Virus record (IMG/VR): IMGVR_UViG_3300033553_000090
Location: 1 to 50,170 of that record
DNA from: a virus
Strand: one strand, 5' to 3'
Length of the DNA stretch: 50,170 nt
Shown here: positions 27,051-35,234 of the stretch, in pieces
How positions within the stretch are numbered: position 1 is the first letter of the stretch
Layout: every line of letters begins with the position of its first letter
The notes under the pieces: model-generated
What the model saw: the letters and a program-made list of their open reading frames with translations, nothing else
The model's database searches: none
Told to the model about the DNA's origin: nothing
Program-made: the position numbers and the translations under genes

Positions 27051-27492
27051 TATGCTCCTCCATGTATTTCTTTAAGAATATGCTACGTTTTTTGCTATCG
27101 CCCATACGTTTGAAGTCGCTTCGACAGCTTTTAATCCATTCACGCATAGCATCTGCTTTTAATTTGGCGATACGTTCCTGTTCTGGTGTCAGTGGCTTAT
27201 TCTCCAGCTTTTTACGGTCTGGTGCGTTCAACATTGATTTGCATGAGCATATTTCGTCCCACAAGTGCGTACTGCCTTTTGAGCAGACCCATGAACGTCT
27301 TTTGCTCGTATACATAGTTTTGTAGGTTTCAGGCTTCAAGAAGCCACGTATCGTGCTTGTAGCGTATATATTGCCACGTAACGATACATTTTTAGTACCT
27401 TTGGCTTTGGCTGTTGCTGATAATCTAGCTTCTTTCGGAGTAAGCCAAATATCACCTAAGTCACAAACCATAACTACGTATTCTTCATTCAA
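27037..27492 (-). CDS. Hypothetical protein
   Basis: 151 aa. N-terminus LGDIWLTPKEARLSATAKAKG, then a central region with SWVCSKGSTHLWDEICSCKSM that has three cysteines and a histidine (possible metal site), then a basic helical C-terminus. It overlaps both neighbours by a few bases, so it is translationally coupled. Function unknown. Confidence 0.6.
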   Translation of the reverse strand: MNEEYVVMVCDLGDIWLTPKEARLSATAKAKGTKNVSLRGNIYATSTIRGFLKPETYKTMYTSKRRSWVCSKGSTHLWDEICSCKSMLNAPDRKKLENKPLTPEQERIAKLKADAMREWIKSCRSDFKRMGDSKKRSIFLKKYMEEHNEES

Positions 27493-27914
27493 GATATAAA
27501 CTCCACAGCTTTCGGTTCAGATTTGATTCTAACTAGCATAGTGTCGAAGTGCTTACGAAGATTACCACCAGAGCGTATTTGCTGACTCCAGAAGTCATCG
27601 TCTTGTGACCATTTCATAACACCCTCGATGATTTTCCAATCGTACTTATCAAGTCGGTGAATCTTATCTATGTCAGTAGCCCATTTTTTAGCATCTGTCG
27701 AACGTTCCAGATGTGGATAGTTCTCCAATACCATTGTTCGCAGTGCCATAGCTATTTCCAGTGCTTCGTTGGCTACATTCTTCGATAATGACTTGTCGGT
27801 TGCGTTGGAGTTGATTGATTTGATGTTCTTATCGCAAGCTAATCGGATTCTACGCATATGTTCCAAATTGCCATCGTTCAATGCAACAAAATCTAATACG
27901 TCTTGAATTGTCAT
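27489..27914 (-). CDS. Hypothetical helical protein
   Basis: 141 aa, predicted almost all helical, with LAC..N.KSINSNATDKSLSKNVANEALEIAMALR in outline. Coupled to both neighbours through 4-base overlaps. I recognise no family. Confidence 0.6.
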   Translation of the reverse strand: MTIQDVLDFVALNDGNLEHMRRIRLACDKNIKSINSNATDKSLSKNVANEALEIAMALRTMVLENYPHLERSTDAKKWATDIDKIHRLDKYDWKIIEGVMKWSQDDDFWSQQIRSGGNLRKHFDTMLVRIKSEPKAVEFIS

Positions 27915-28162
27915 ACGCCTTTATGCTCCCAATCCTCTAATGGTGCAACGTGTAGCTTTACGCCACCTCCGACTACTTGTACTGGATATTTCCTGAGCTT
28001 ATTACAATCCATTTCATACCAGCCAGGGTAGCTTTCTTCACCATCAGACTTACGAACATATCTAATCTTTACTTGACAGTTGCCCTGACTGCCGATTCGG
28101 AAGTCTGCTACACCGATATGAGGCTTGCCACCGTTCCAGATTGGTTTTCTTAGTTCTATCAT
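27911..28162 (-). CDS. Small beta-rich protein
   Basis: 83 aa. I choose ATG 28162, which overlaps the TGA of the membrane-protein gene upstream (ATGA junction). A TTG at 28180 opens the same frame but has no advantage. Sequence features: GGKPHIGVADFRIGSQGN, KIRYVRKSDGEESYPGWYEMD. Unknown function. Confidence 0.6.
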   Translation of the reverse strand: MIELRKPIWNGGKPHIGVADFRIGSQGNCQVKIRYVRKSDGEESYPGWYEMDCNKLRKYPVQVVGGGVKLHVAPLEDWEHKGV

Positions 28163-28329
28163 ACTACCCAATCCGTCCAATCTAGCAATTTAATAGGGTG
28201 GTACAGCACATAGATGATTATTCCTAACAAAACTAAGTCCATTATGACCAGAGCTATCCAGAAGTGCTTACTTCTTAGCTTTAACAGGCTTCGTTTTTTT
28301 GGCTGATTGTGCCGATAAACGTTGCTCAT
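28159..28329 (-). CDS. 56-aa single-span membrane protein
   Basis: A short gene in a frame overlapping the end of 28268-28552 by about 60 bases. It has an ATG with GGAGG 7 bases upstream and a stop overlapping the next ATG (ATGA). The N-terminus is basic (YRHNQPKKRSLLKLRSKHFW), followed by one long hydrophobic span (IALVIMDLVLLGIIIYVLY) and a Trp-rich end. Topology rules predict the basic N-terminus inside. Candidate roles include superinfection exclusion or membrane modification; none is shown. Confidence 0.65.
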   Translation of the reverse strand: MSNVYRHNQPKKRSLLKLRSKHFWIALVIMDLVLLGIIIYVLYHPIKLLDWTDWVV

Positions 28330-28552
28330 TGTCGTCCTCCAGTTCTTTGATTCGACCCTCTAACTGTTGTTGCATTTGCTGACTAGTTACTGCTTGCCAC
28401 GATATGATTCTCAGCAAATCATTCTTACTAAACATTTTGATTGCGTACGAGAAAAACGACTTTGCCTTTGGCAATCGTCCAATCTCCTCTTTCACCTGTT
28501 GAAATGACGGTTTTTCAACTTTCGGTGGTACTTTTGGTTCGTCTTTCGACAT
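28268..28552 (-). CDS. Small coiled-coil protein
   Basis: 94 aa, charged: an N-terminal PKVPPKVEKPSFQQVKEEIG, a helical heart ending QQQLEGRIKELEDDNEQRL (likely coiled coil) and a lysine-rich tail. It is the first gene behind the promoter at 28580-28608. Unknown function. Confidence 0.6.
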   Translation of the reverse strand: MSKDEPKVPPKVEKPSFQQVKEEIGRLPKAKSFFSYAIKMFSKNDLLRIISWQAVTSQQMQQQLEGRIKELEDDNEQRLSAQSAKKTKPVKAKK

Positions 28553-28579
28553 ACGGTTGACTCCTTTTGTTACCCTTAC

Positions 28580-28608
28580 ATTATACCAGATTAGCCGAGT
28601 TTTGTCTT
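28580..28608 (-). promoter_or_regulatory. Promoter with conserved spacer motif
   Basis: The minus strand reads AAGACA, 17 bases, TATAAT. The spacer begins AAACTCGGC, matching the family motif WAACTCGGACA. It drives the gene starting 28552 and the following small genes down to the terminator at 26601. Confidence 0.7.
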
Positions 28609-29310
28609 GAGCGTTTTGACCAAATCCTCCTTACTATCTTTATGCTCTTTCGCTATTTCGTTAATCATTTCCCAAAGTTCATCATCAGTTTCTACCCACA
28701 GATGCTCTTTGCCTCCGTAAGAGAACACCATGAAGTGCTGGTCGAGCGTTTCACCATAGGTAGCAAACATATCATTCAGGACTTTCGACAAATCTTCTAT
28801 CGTCTTGATTTCTTTTTTAGATTCATCGAGCTTTTTCTTTAGTTCATCGGGTAACTGTTTACGAATCTCACGAACCAACGACTTAATCTGGTCGAATGTC
28901 GTGATGTTCATTTTCTTGAGCGTACCCTCGATACCGTACTGCTTGGTTAGCTTAGTCCACTGCTGAGTGAACAGTTCGGGGTCAATGTTGCCTTTAACAA
29001 TGTTATCTGACATGGCATCAGCCAACATATTGTCACGCTGTTCCTCGTGTGTATCGCCATCGTACGTAGCGATGATTGACGGTATGGTTTCGTAATTTAA
29101 GTACGTAGCCGCTTGGAAACGGTGATTGCCCTTGACAACCTCATACTTACTAGACTTCTCGTTGAACCAAACCTTGATAGGTTGGTCGAATCCTTGCGTA
29201 ACAATCTTTTCTACGAGGTCATTGAACATAACATCGTCCATTTTATTGACGTTATCGACTAGCAGAGTAATCTCTCCTAGCTTTAGGTCTTTAATATCAG
29301 CTTTTTTCAT
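28591..29310 (-). CDS. ParB/sulfiredoxin-like domain protein
   Basis: 239 aa. Residues about 1-110 are a ParB N-terminal-like domain with the signature KGNHRFQAA (GxxR-type nucleotide site) after a beta hairpin (DQPIKVWFNEKSSKYEVV). The rest is helical with Lys/Glu-rich segments. No HTH typical of partition proteins is obvious. Standalone domains of this type act as DNA-binding factors, nucleases or kinases; in phages they also occur in DNA-modification loci. It overlaps the sugar epimerase gene by 14 bases, which ties it to that operon. Confidence 0.78.
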   Translation of the reverse strand: MKKADIKDLKLGEITLLVDNVNKMDDVMFNDLVEKIVTQGFDQPIKVWFNEKSSKYEVVKGNHRFQAATYLNYETIPSIIATYDGDTHEEQRDNMLADAMSDNIVKGNIDPELFTQQWTKLTKQYGIEGTLKKMNITTFDQIKSLVREIRKQLPDELKKKLDESKKEIKTIEDLSKVLNDMFATYGETLDQHFMVFSYGGKEHLWVETDDELWEMINEIAKEHKDSKEDLVKTLKTKLG

Positions 29311-30073
29311 TCCATTCCCTCCAGTTACTTATTGATTTTCGCACATCGATTTTAGGTCGCCAGCCTGTTGCCATTTTGAACTGTTCGTTGTCACCGTCAA
29401 GTATATCTACATCGCCATTATCACGTTCTTCTTTCTTGAACTTTACAGGAATGTCCATCAATTCAATAACTTCTTTTACTGACAGAGCTTGGTCGCTACA
29501 AATATCAAAAGCTCCTGTGACCGTAGGCTTATCGATACAGGCTCGTATGGCACTAACTACATCGCTAACTTCTATGAAATTGCGTACTTGCTTACCACCT
29601 TTATAAACAACAGCTTTATCTTTCTTGGTGCTTTTCATCAGGTTCGGAATCAAATGAGTTTCGTTTTCATGGTTCTCGCCTTTGCCAAACGGATTGAATA
29701 TGCGTAATGCTACCGAGTCGGCAGGTAATAGCTTTTCGCCCCATCTTTTCGATAATCCATAAGGACTAATGTTTTCAGCGTAGACAGCCGCAGAACTGGC
29801 AAAGACAAATCTAGCATTTGGGAATCTTTCAGCTAACAATGCCGTAGCAATAGTGTTATTCAGATAATACATATCTGGTTCTTCAAACGATTCTGTTATG
29901 TCGATGTAAGCCGCTAAATGCACAACCACATCGTAATTCGCTTTTTCCTCGTAGACCATAACATCTTCACCCATCTTGACATCTATACCTACTACCGTAT
30001 GACCTGACTGCATCAAATCCACCATGACGTGCTTGCCGATGAAGCCGTCACAACCTGTTACTAAAATGTTCAT
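29297..30073 (-). CDS. NAD-dependent sugar epimerase/dehydratase (extended SDR)
   Basis: 258 aa. The Rossmann start NILVTGCDGFIGKHV has the TGxxGFIG motif and the catalytic pair appears as YGLSKRWGE (YxxxK), preceded by FVFASSAAVYAENISPYG. Extended SDRs of this size convert nucleotide sugars (epimerases, 4,6-dehydratases, 4-reductases). It is followed by the ParB-like gene and preceded by a HAD phosphatase and two glycosyltransferases, so it likely supplies a sugar nucleotide for them. Confidence 0.88.
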   Translation of the reverse strand: MNILVTGCDGFIGKHVMVDLMQSGHTVVGIDVKMGEDVMVYEEKANYDVVVHLAAYIDITESFEEPDMYYLNNTIATALLAERFPNARFVFASSAAVYAENISPYGLSKRWGEKLLPADSVALRIFNPFGKGENHENETHLIPNLMKSTKKDKAVVYKGGKQVRNFIEVSDVVSAIRACIDKPTVTGAFDICSDQALSVKEVIELMDIPVKFKKEERDNGDVDILDGDNEQFKMATGWRPKIDVRKSISNWREWNEKS

Positions 30074-30402
30074 TTCTCCCTCACAATCAAGTTAATTTTA
30101 CCTAAAATACACGCTTGTATATCATCAACTGCAATATCTGGTGTCATATCTGGATTGAATACGTGCTTGCCGTCCTCAAGACCCATGTGGTTTTTATCAG
30201 CACATTTATCAACGTACTTTTCCAAATCTAGCTTTCTGACAATCATTTCTGCGTAGTCTTTGCCACCACCTGACCAAACAACAATTTCTGTGTTCTTCAT
30301 GTGAGCCAATGCGATGAGCAAGTCTACCTGTCTACGGTTCGTATGACCCTCGCTATCGATAAGCGTTCCGTCTACATCAAAAGCTATTACTACCTTTTTC
30401 AT
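30070..30402 (-). CDS. Small HAD-family phosphatase
   Basis: 110 aa. The nucleophile motif is FDVDGTLIDSEG and a later acidic patch is DIAVDDIQA, with VVWSGGG as motif II. It is about the size of minimal HAD phosphatases acting on sugar phosphates or nucleotides. Four-base overlaps couple it to the epimerase and the glycosyltransferase, so it probably acts on a sugar phosphate of the same pathway. Confidence 0.82.
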   Translation of the reverse strand: MKKVVIAFDVDGTLIDSEGHTNRRQVDLLIALAHMKNTEIVVWSGGGKDYAEMIVRKLDLEKYVDKCADKNHMGLEDGKHVFNPDMTPDIAVDDIQACILGKINLIVREK

Positions 30403-31787
30403 TTCTTTCTCCGATACGTTGGTTTATCTGCTTCACAAGTGTCCACAAATCCTAACGATTTCATATACTGATGCAAGTCGTAAATACTAGGCTGTCCTAG
30501 TTTGCTGATTCGTCTTGGGTCGTAATTCTTCGAGAGTTTTCTAATTCCCGATATAAGCTCCTCCCAATGTATCTCGGTTTTATCACCAATGGTGGTTTCG
30601 ATAAGTTCTCCAATGCCTCCAAGTCTAGTGACCTTACTCGCATCATCTGTAGAATCTTTAAGCCGTTTGGCGAATCTTTCACCAATGAGAGCACTGTCGT
30701 ATCGCTCCCTGATGTACTGTCGAATCCATTTGACTTTTTCTCTTGCTTCATCGTAATTCTCCTCAATCCAACGAATCATGGCATGAGCCTCACTCATACC
30801 GTTATAAATGAACGGATATTCTGGTGGTAGCGATTTCTTAACCCAATCGTTGTTTGGGAAAATACCAACCTCTGCTATATACAACTGCTCCCAGAAGCCC
30901 ACAGGGAAGCCCTCTACCTTGCTAGTACATAAGAACATATGTGACTTCGCAACCTTAGTCCAAAACTCGTCACGTGGACAGTTAAGAGCTAATTCTTCAA
31001 TGAAACCTCCTTTCATTTTGAACGCTTGCTTCGGACTAATCTGGTGACTAGTAACAATGTGACGAACATCACGCCCGAATGAATAGAACTTATCCATCAA
31101 TTCAATGAACTTGTCTGGGTCTTTCTCGGCTGTGATTCTACCACCCCAAATGACCTGAAACTTATCGTCTGCTTTTTCTACACCCTTGATAACTTTATCG
31201 ATAGCTTTCGTATCAACACCCAATCCATCAACATAGCCCTTTTTACGGCTTTCCAGATAACGACTCGGTGACATATAAATCCTGTTAGCTTCATCAGCCA
31301 TTTCCTTTTCGCTGTGATTAAGAAACCAAGTGTCAGCATATCCGTAAGCACTAGCCATAGCCCAACGGAACGGTTCATATTTTGTTTGCTCGACACGTAC
31401 CAACGGTTCAAATATGTGAATCGGAAGCATATTCGAGCGTCTGAAATCTCCTAACATACTAGCCATCGTGTTGACTGCTGGCGTTTTGCTGGTAACTACA
31501 ACGTCAATCGGGTACTTGCCTCCACGTTGCATGAACGTTTTGAGCAAATCACGTGGAATATAGCTCTGTTCTGTCCAGAAATCATCAATCCAATCTACTT
31601 TGACAAACGTAGTTTTCGGATTACGTTTTTGAGCTAATTCAATAGATTCATCAGGTATACGGTCTGGCACTGCCATATACCACCAGATGTCATCAGGAGC
31701 GTGTTGCATTAAGTCCTCGTAAACTCTAAAGTTACTGTCTTTAACAGCATCGGACATACTGATTAAAGGTACGATTAAAACTCTCAT
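30399..31787 (-). CDS. Glycosyltransferase (GT-B fold, GT4-like)
   Basis: 462 aa with a GT-B layout. The C-terminal domain starts FQVIWGGRITAEKDPDKF, then the nucleotide-sugar region KVEGFPVGFWEQLYIAEVG where the glutamate-rich EGFP motif is typical of retaining GT4 enzymes. The N-terminal acceptor domain is aromatic-rich. Four-base overlaps join it to both neighbours. Substrate and acceptor unknown; phage candidates are DNA bases, virion proteins or host surface glycans. Confidence 0.82.
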   Translation of the reverse strand: MRVLIVPLISMSDAVKDSNFRVYEDLMQHAPDDIWWYMAVPDRIPDESIELAQKRNPKTTFVKVDWIDDFWTEQSYIPRDLLKTFMQRGGKYPIDVVVTSKTPAVNTMASMLGDFRRSNMLPIHIFEPLVRVEQTKYEPFRWAMASAYGYADTWFLNHSEKEMADEANRIYMSPSRYLESRKKGYVDGLGVDTKAIDKVIKGVEKADDKFQVIWGGRITAEKDPDKFIELMDKFYSFGRDVRHIVTSHQISPKQAFKMKGGFIEELALNCPRDEFWTKVAKSHMFLCTSKVEGFPVGFWEQLYIAEVGIFPNNDWVKKSLPPEYPFIYNGMSEAHAMIRWIEENYDEAREKVKWIRQYIRERYDSALIGERFAKRLKDSTDDASKVTRLGGIGELIETTIGDKTEIHWEELISGIRKLSKNYDPRRISKLGQPSIYDLHQYMKSLGFVDTCEADKPTYRRKK

Positions 31788-33124
31788 TCTTGATTCCTTA
31801 ATGCTTTCAATGCGTAAAATTGACCCTCTGGTATAACAGATTTCAGTCTAATTTTATCACTTCTCATGTACTTCTGAGCATCTATCAGGAATTGCTCGTA
31901 TGTCGTAAGCTCCAGATTAGGCAATATCTCGATAATGAAATGCTTGGTTTCAAATGCTTTTTCCATAGCCTTAGCAGTTGCTCGTTCAAACACACCATAA
32001 ATCTTGTCTACCATATACTTACTGGAGTGATTTTTGTACCAGAGGTCGTGAATGTTATTCCACTGCTTATTCATCAAATCAAAGTATTCCTCTGTGTTTT
32101 CTGTTTTCATCTTAGCAAGCATGACAATGAGCTTATCTAGTTCTCGTTTACCGTTGGCGTTTAGTATGTAGTTATGTGGCAAACGTTCTTCCAACCACTT
32201 GCCGTACAGAAACATCATCGGCTTTCCCTCATAGACTGCTTGCACGTATGCGACACCAGTACAGATATAAACTGCTCCAGAATAACCAACATCTGCTCGT
32301 TTCAAGTGTTCTTTATATTCCTCAGCCGAACAGTTCTCGATACATTCCACGAAGTCGTACTCCTTGTATTCATCAGGTATCTCCATCGGTGAAGTCAGAA
32401 TCAGTTTGATATTTGGGTACAGAACTCGTGCTTTTTCTATCGATTTGCATAGCTTATCGACACGCTTCCTACGTGGTAGCGTACCTCCATGAATTATCAC
32501 CAATTCTTTCGATTCGTTTGGCTCGAACTTATAAGTCCGTTTGTCGTAAACCATCGGCTTAACTACCTCAATGTCTGAGTTTCGCATAGCACTGACAGAT
32601 ATTCGTTTTGCCGCATCGTTCTTGAACTTTACTTCATCGATGTCGCAATAGACCATAACCTTGTTTTTTCCAACCGTTGCTGACACAGCCCATTCCACAG
32701 GGTCATAGAAAGGCCATTGAATCGATTTATCGTCCACCTCATCACCTATAAACACAACTGGCGTATCGTATCTGATACCCATACCCATAGAACGGAACTC
32801 GTAGATAGCCGCTTCTAATAGCGACACCCAATACGGTACATCTGTGAATACTGCCGTATATTTTTTATGATTCTTACGTACGAAGTCGAACACCTTTGTT
32901 TCAAGTGGGTCTAATCGTGTTGGTGCAAAATCTCGTGCGTCCATTAAGCGAATAAAATTGATACGTTCTAAGTCCTCAAAGCCTGTTATGTCGGTATCTT
33001 CCTGAATAATGATGTCCATTTGAACTCGCTCATCATATCTAGCCCAATCCAGCCAGGGCATCACTGACGAACAGCCAGATAATCGTTTACTTGTATGCAA
33101 TCTCGGTGCGAATAGTATTTTCAT
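31784..33124 (-). CDS. Second glycosyltransferase-like protein (GT-B fold)
   Basis: 446 aa, similar in size to its neighbour. The C-terminal half opens LVIIHGGTLPRRKRVDKL and continues IKLILTSPMEIPDEY, a GT-B nucleotide-sugar domain pattern; a GYSGAVYICTG segment follows. The start at 33124 has no good ribosome site and may rely on coupling with the small gene upstream. First enzyme of the sugar operon. Confidence 0.75.
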   Translation of the reverse strand: MKILFAPRLHTSKRLSGCSSVMPWLDWARYDERVQMDIIIQEDTDITGFEDLERINFIRLMDARDFAPTRLDPLETKVFDFVRKNHKKYTAVFTDVPYWVSLLEAAIYEFRSMGMGIRYDTPVVFIGDEVDDKSIQWPFYDPVEWAVSATVGKNKVMVYCDIDEVKFKNDAAKRISVSAMRNSDIEVVKPMVYDKRTYKFEPNESKELVIIHGGTLPRRKRVDKLCKSIEKARVLYPNIKLILTSPMEIPDEYKEYDFVECIENCSAEEYKEHLKRADVGYSGAVYICTGVAYVQAVYEGKPMMFLYGKWLEERLPHNYILNANGKRELDKLIVMLAKMKTENTEEYFDLMNKQWNNIHDLWYKNHSSKYMVDKIYGVFERATAKAMEKAFETKHFIIEILPNLELTTYEQFLIDAQKYMRSDKIRLKSVIPEGQFYALKALRNQE

Positions 33125-33127
33125 AAT

Positions 33128-33298
33128 TTAATACCAAATCTCTTTACGTATTTCAGCTTCAACACCACATCGTTCACAAGTACCATCGGCTGTTTCATAT
33201 ATTTCCCATTTGCTTCGTCTGTCAACACCCTCAGTTCCCTTGATTGGTTTCCATTTGTGTTTACCTATAAAACATAAAATCTTTTCAATGCTACCCAT
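33128..33298 (-). CDS. 56-aa zinc-ribbon-like protein (DUF1660-like)
   Basis: A short gene with C.IGKHKW at the N-terminus and CERCG near the C-terminus. This is the arrangement of a small phage zinc-binding family (often annotated DUF1660). It overlaps the upstream gene by 8 bases and ends 4 bases before the glycosyltransferase gene. Unknown role. Confidence 0.65.
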   Translation of the reverse strand: MGSIEKILCFIGKHKWKPIKGTEGVDRRSKWEIYETADGTCERCGVEAEIRKEIWY

Positions 33299-33617
33299 AA
33301 ACAACCTCCCCGAATATTGATTTTTGAACTACCTCGTCAGCATCGCCAGCATCGTAGTTATCAGCGTCAAAGTTCGATAATGACAGTCCTTTTAATAGCT
33401 TGGCTAGGTTCAGTGTATACCATTTTTCTTCCTCGAAGTCGTAAAGCTGGAGCGAACCACCTCTGGAGATTACCTCACTAGCATATTCATACGGTTTTTC
33501 TATCTTTTTGCTACTGATACGTGCCTCACTGCACCAGTACGTAATACCTCCCTCAAGTGCCGTCACCATCAGGTCGTCAATTTCTTCGTCTGTAATTCTT
33601 TTCTTATATTGATGCAT
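33291..33617 (-). CDS. Conserved phage protein of unknown function
   Basis: 108 aa from ATG 33617, which has AGGAGG 6 bases upstream. It carries ITDEEIDDLMVTALEGGITYWC, YASEVISRGGSL.LYD and a C-terminal DADEVVQKSIFGEVVYG. I recognise this pattern from many Gram-positive and environmental phages, always of unknown function. Overlaps both neighbours. Confidence 0.75.
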   Translation of the reverse strand: MHQYKKRITDEEIDDLMVTALEGGITYWCSEARISSKKIEKPYEYASEVISRGGSLQLYDFEEEKWYTLNLAKLLKGLSLSNFDADNYDAGDADEVVQKSIFGEVVYG

Positions 33618-33933
33618 TACCAACCTCCTTTTTACGAATTATTCTACGTTCATACCAGATGAAGTCACCCTCATCGTCTGTCGGGAACAACTGATTCGAT
33701 ACGTGGTCTACACATTTTGCACGTACATAATGAATGTTTACCGACAAATCATAGACACTGCCGTTCTTGGCGTTCTCCATATTGCCTGACGTGATTATAA
33801 GTTCTCGACCATCATCATCTATAACTATATCGCCTTTACTGAATAACTGGAGCATACGTAGTGCTTCGTGACCACAGTGTTCGCATTTACTGGTTTTACT
33901 GGTTTGCACACAGTCAAGACATTCGTAATACAT
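33604..33933 (-). CDS. Zinc-ribbon protein
   Basis: 109 aa with an N-terminal four-cysteine ribbon (YYECLDCVQTSKTSKCEHCG) followed by a beta-rich domain (GDIVIDDDGRELIITSGNM, YDLSVNIHYVRAKCVDH). Possibly nucleic-acid or protein binding. It shares a base with the upstream stop. Confidence 0.65.
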   Translation of the reverse strand: MYYECLDCVQTSKTSKCEHCGHEALRMLQLFSKGDIVIDDDGRELIITSGNMENAKNGSVYDLSVNIHYVRAKCVDHVSNQLFPTDDEGDFIWYERRIIRKKEVGNASI

Positions 33934-34877
33934 TATTTGCCACCTCCATTTGCACGTTTTTTACGTACCCATTCCGAAAGACTATGACAATCAGCTTCTA
34001 CTATCGTCCAAAGCTCGTCCATTTGTGGTCTAGTTGATTCTGGAAACGGATTAACACGACCCTCATCTACAAACCAGTCAATAGTTCTACCATGACCAAT
34101 TTGCGTTTTATGATTAGTCGCTACCCAATACCTCCACACCAAATGACCTAGAACTTCACCAATATCGTTGTTTGGAAATAATCTAGCACAAGCCTCCTGA
34201 ACATACGGCTTATTGCCTATCAATCTAATGTAAGCTCCCCCCATAACGTGCATATCATAGCTATTCAATTCAATGTCCGATATTTGAGCGTAATCAATAT
34301 CATTCCAGTCCAAGTCTGGTGCTTTTTCAAAGAACTGTTCAACATCATCTAAAGACATTCCTTTGACAGTCCAACGATATTGCCAACCACGTAACTGATG
34401 CCGAAGCATCGGAGGGTCCTCAGCTAATCCACCTGCTGACGCTCTGTATTCAATTTGTTCCGATAGTGATTTTTGCTTATCCGTTAATTTTGTTAAGTCT
34501 GGGACTTCACGACCATCTGCATTATTTTTCCAGAAGTCATCACGATATTCTGTGTTAGCTATTTCCCAAACATATCTTAGTACGAAGTTTCTATCTTCAT
34601 CGCTCAAGTTGAACGACTTTCTACTGCTCGAACGATACAATTCCACCAGTTTGTCCATATCAGGGTGCAACATCACATCTTCCATAGTGATTATTGGCAA
34701 TCTCCTAAGACATTCCGTTGCATCAAGAGCTATAAACGATTTAGCTATTTTGATTGCGTTGTCTGGCTGACATTTACGGACTGCCTTTTGCAATCCTGAT
34801 TTTAATACCGATTTACTTATTGTTATTTGAGTGTTGAGTTCGTGCATTGATGGTGCATCAAATAGGTTCTCTTGCAT
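33933..34877 (-). CDS. Clamp-loader-collar-like helical protein without P-loop
   Basis: 314 aa, helical. Residues about 20-75 read ITISKSVLKSGLQKAVRKCQ, then AIKIAKSFIALDATECLRRLPIITMEDVML. The RRL.II..EDV segment resembles the C-terminal oligomerisation (collar) domain of clamp-loader/MgsA-type AAA+ ATPases. No Walker A or B is present, so it is not an ATPase by itself. It could bind a host replication factor. It has its own extended -10 promoter. The similarity is by eye and needs a profile search. Confidence 0.45.
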   Translation of the reverse strand: MQENLFDAPSMHELNTQITISKSVLKSGLQKAVRKCQPDNAIKIAKSFIALDATECLRRLPIITMEDVMLHPDMDKLVELYRSSSRKSFNLSDEDRNFVLRYVWEIANTEYRDDFWKNNADGREVPDLTKLTDKQKSLSEQIEYRASAGGLAEDPPMLRHQLRGWQYRWTVKGMSLDDVEQFFEKAPDLDWNDIDYAQISDIELNSYDMHVMGGAYIRLIGNKPYVQEACARLFPNNDIGEVLGHLVWRYWVATNHKTQIGHGRTIDWFVDEGRVNPFPESTRPQMDELWTIVEADCHSLSEWVRKKRANGGGK

Positions 34878-34904
34878 TGGTTGATTCCTTTGGTTTATAT
34901 AAAC

Positions 34905-34913
34905 ATTATAACA
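34905..34913 (-). promoter_or_regulatory. Extended -10 promoter (TGTTATAAT)
   Basis: The minus strand reads TGTTATAAT, a perfect extended -10 28 bases before the start of the gene at 34877. The -35 is poor (TCGTAA at 17 bases), which is usual for extended -10 promoters. It lacks the early-promoter spacer motif. Confidence 0.6.
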
Positions 34914-34917
34914 TAAT

Positions 34918-35226
34918 CTACTGTTTTTTACGATGTATTTCCGATGCTAATTTCATGGCTCTACCTGCATCGGCTAGGAACTTTTTGGTCATTCCGTCTT
35001 TCGTAAGCGAGTCTTTGTTTAGCACATAGGATTGCTCGGTGTAAGCTAGTAGCAGTTCACGCCTTGATAGTGGGATAGTTTCAGCGTTTTCGTTGAGGAA
35101 CGCACTAAAGTCATTCTCCAGTAAATCAAAGATTTGTATCGGTTCGTACCGTATATCCAGATAAGCCTGTTTTACATACTTTGCCATGTGAAAGTCCAGT
35201 ACTGCTTGCTTGCCGTCTTTATCCAT
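34918..35226 (-). CDS. Hypothetical helical protein
   Basis: 102 aa from ATG 35226 (CTAGGGAG 5 bases upstream). A longer frame from 35286 would run through the end of the upstream gene. Mostly helical with AVLDFHMAKYVKQAYLDIRY and a basic end (RAMKLASEIHRKKQ). Unknown. Confidence 0.6.
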   Translation of the reverse strand: MDKDGKQAVLDFHMAKYVKQAYLDIRYEPIQIFDLLENDFSAFLNENAETIPLSRRELLLAYTEQSYVLNKDSLTKDGMTKKFLADAGRAMKLASEIHRKKQ

Positions 35227-35234
35227 ATAACTCC

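Noticed and set aside
30497-30766. Minus-strand 89-codon ORF inside the first glycosyltransferase
   Set aside because: Out of frame with a gene that has clear GT-B motifs; composition looks like a shadow frame.
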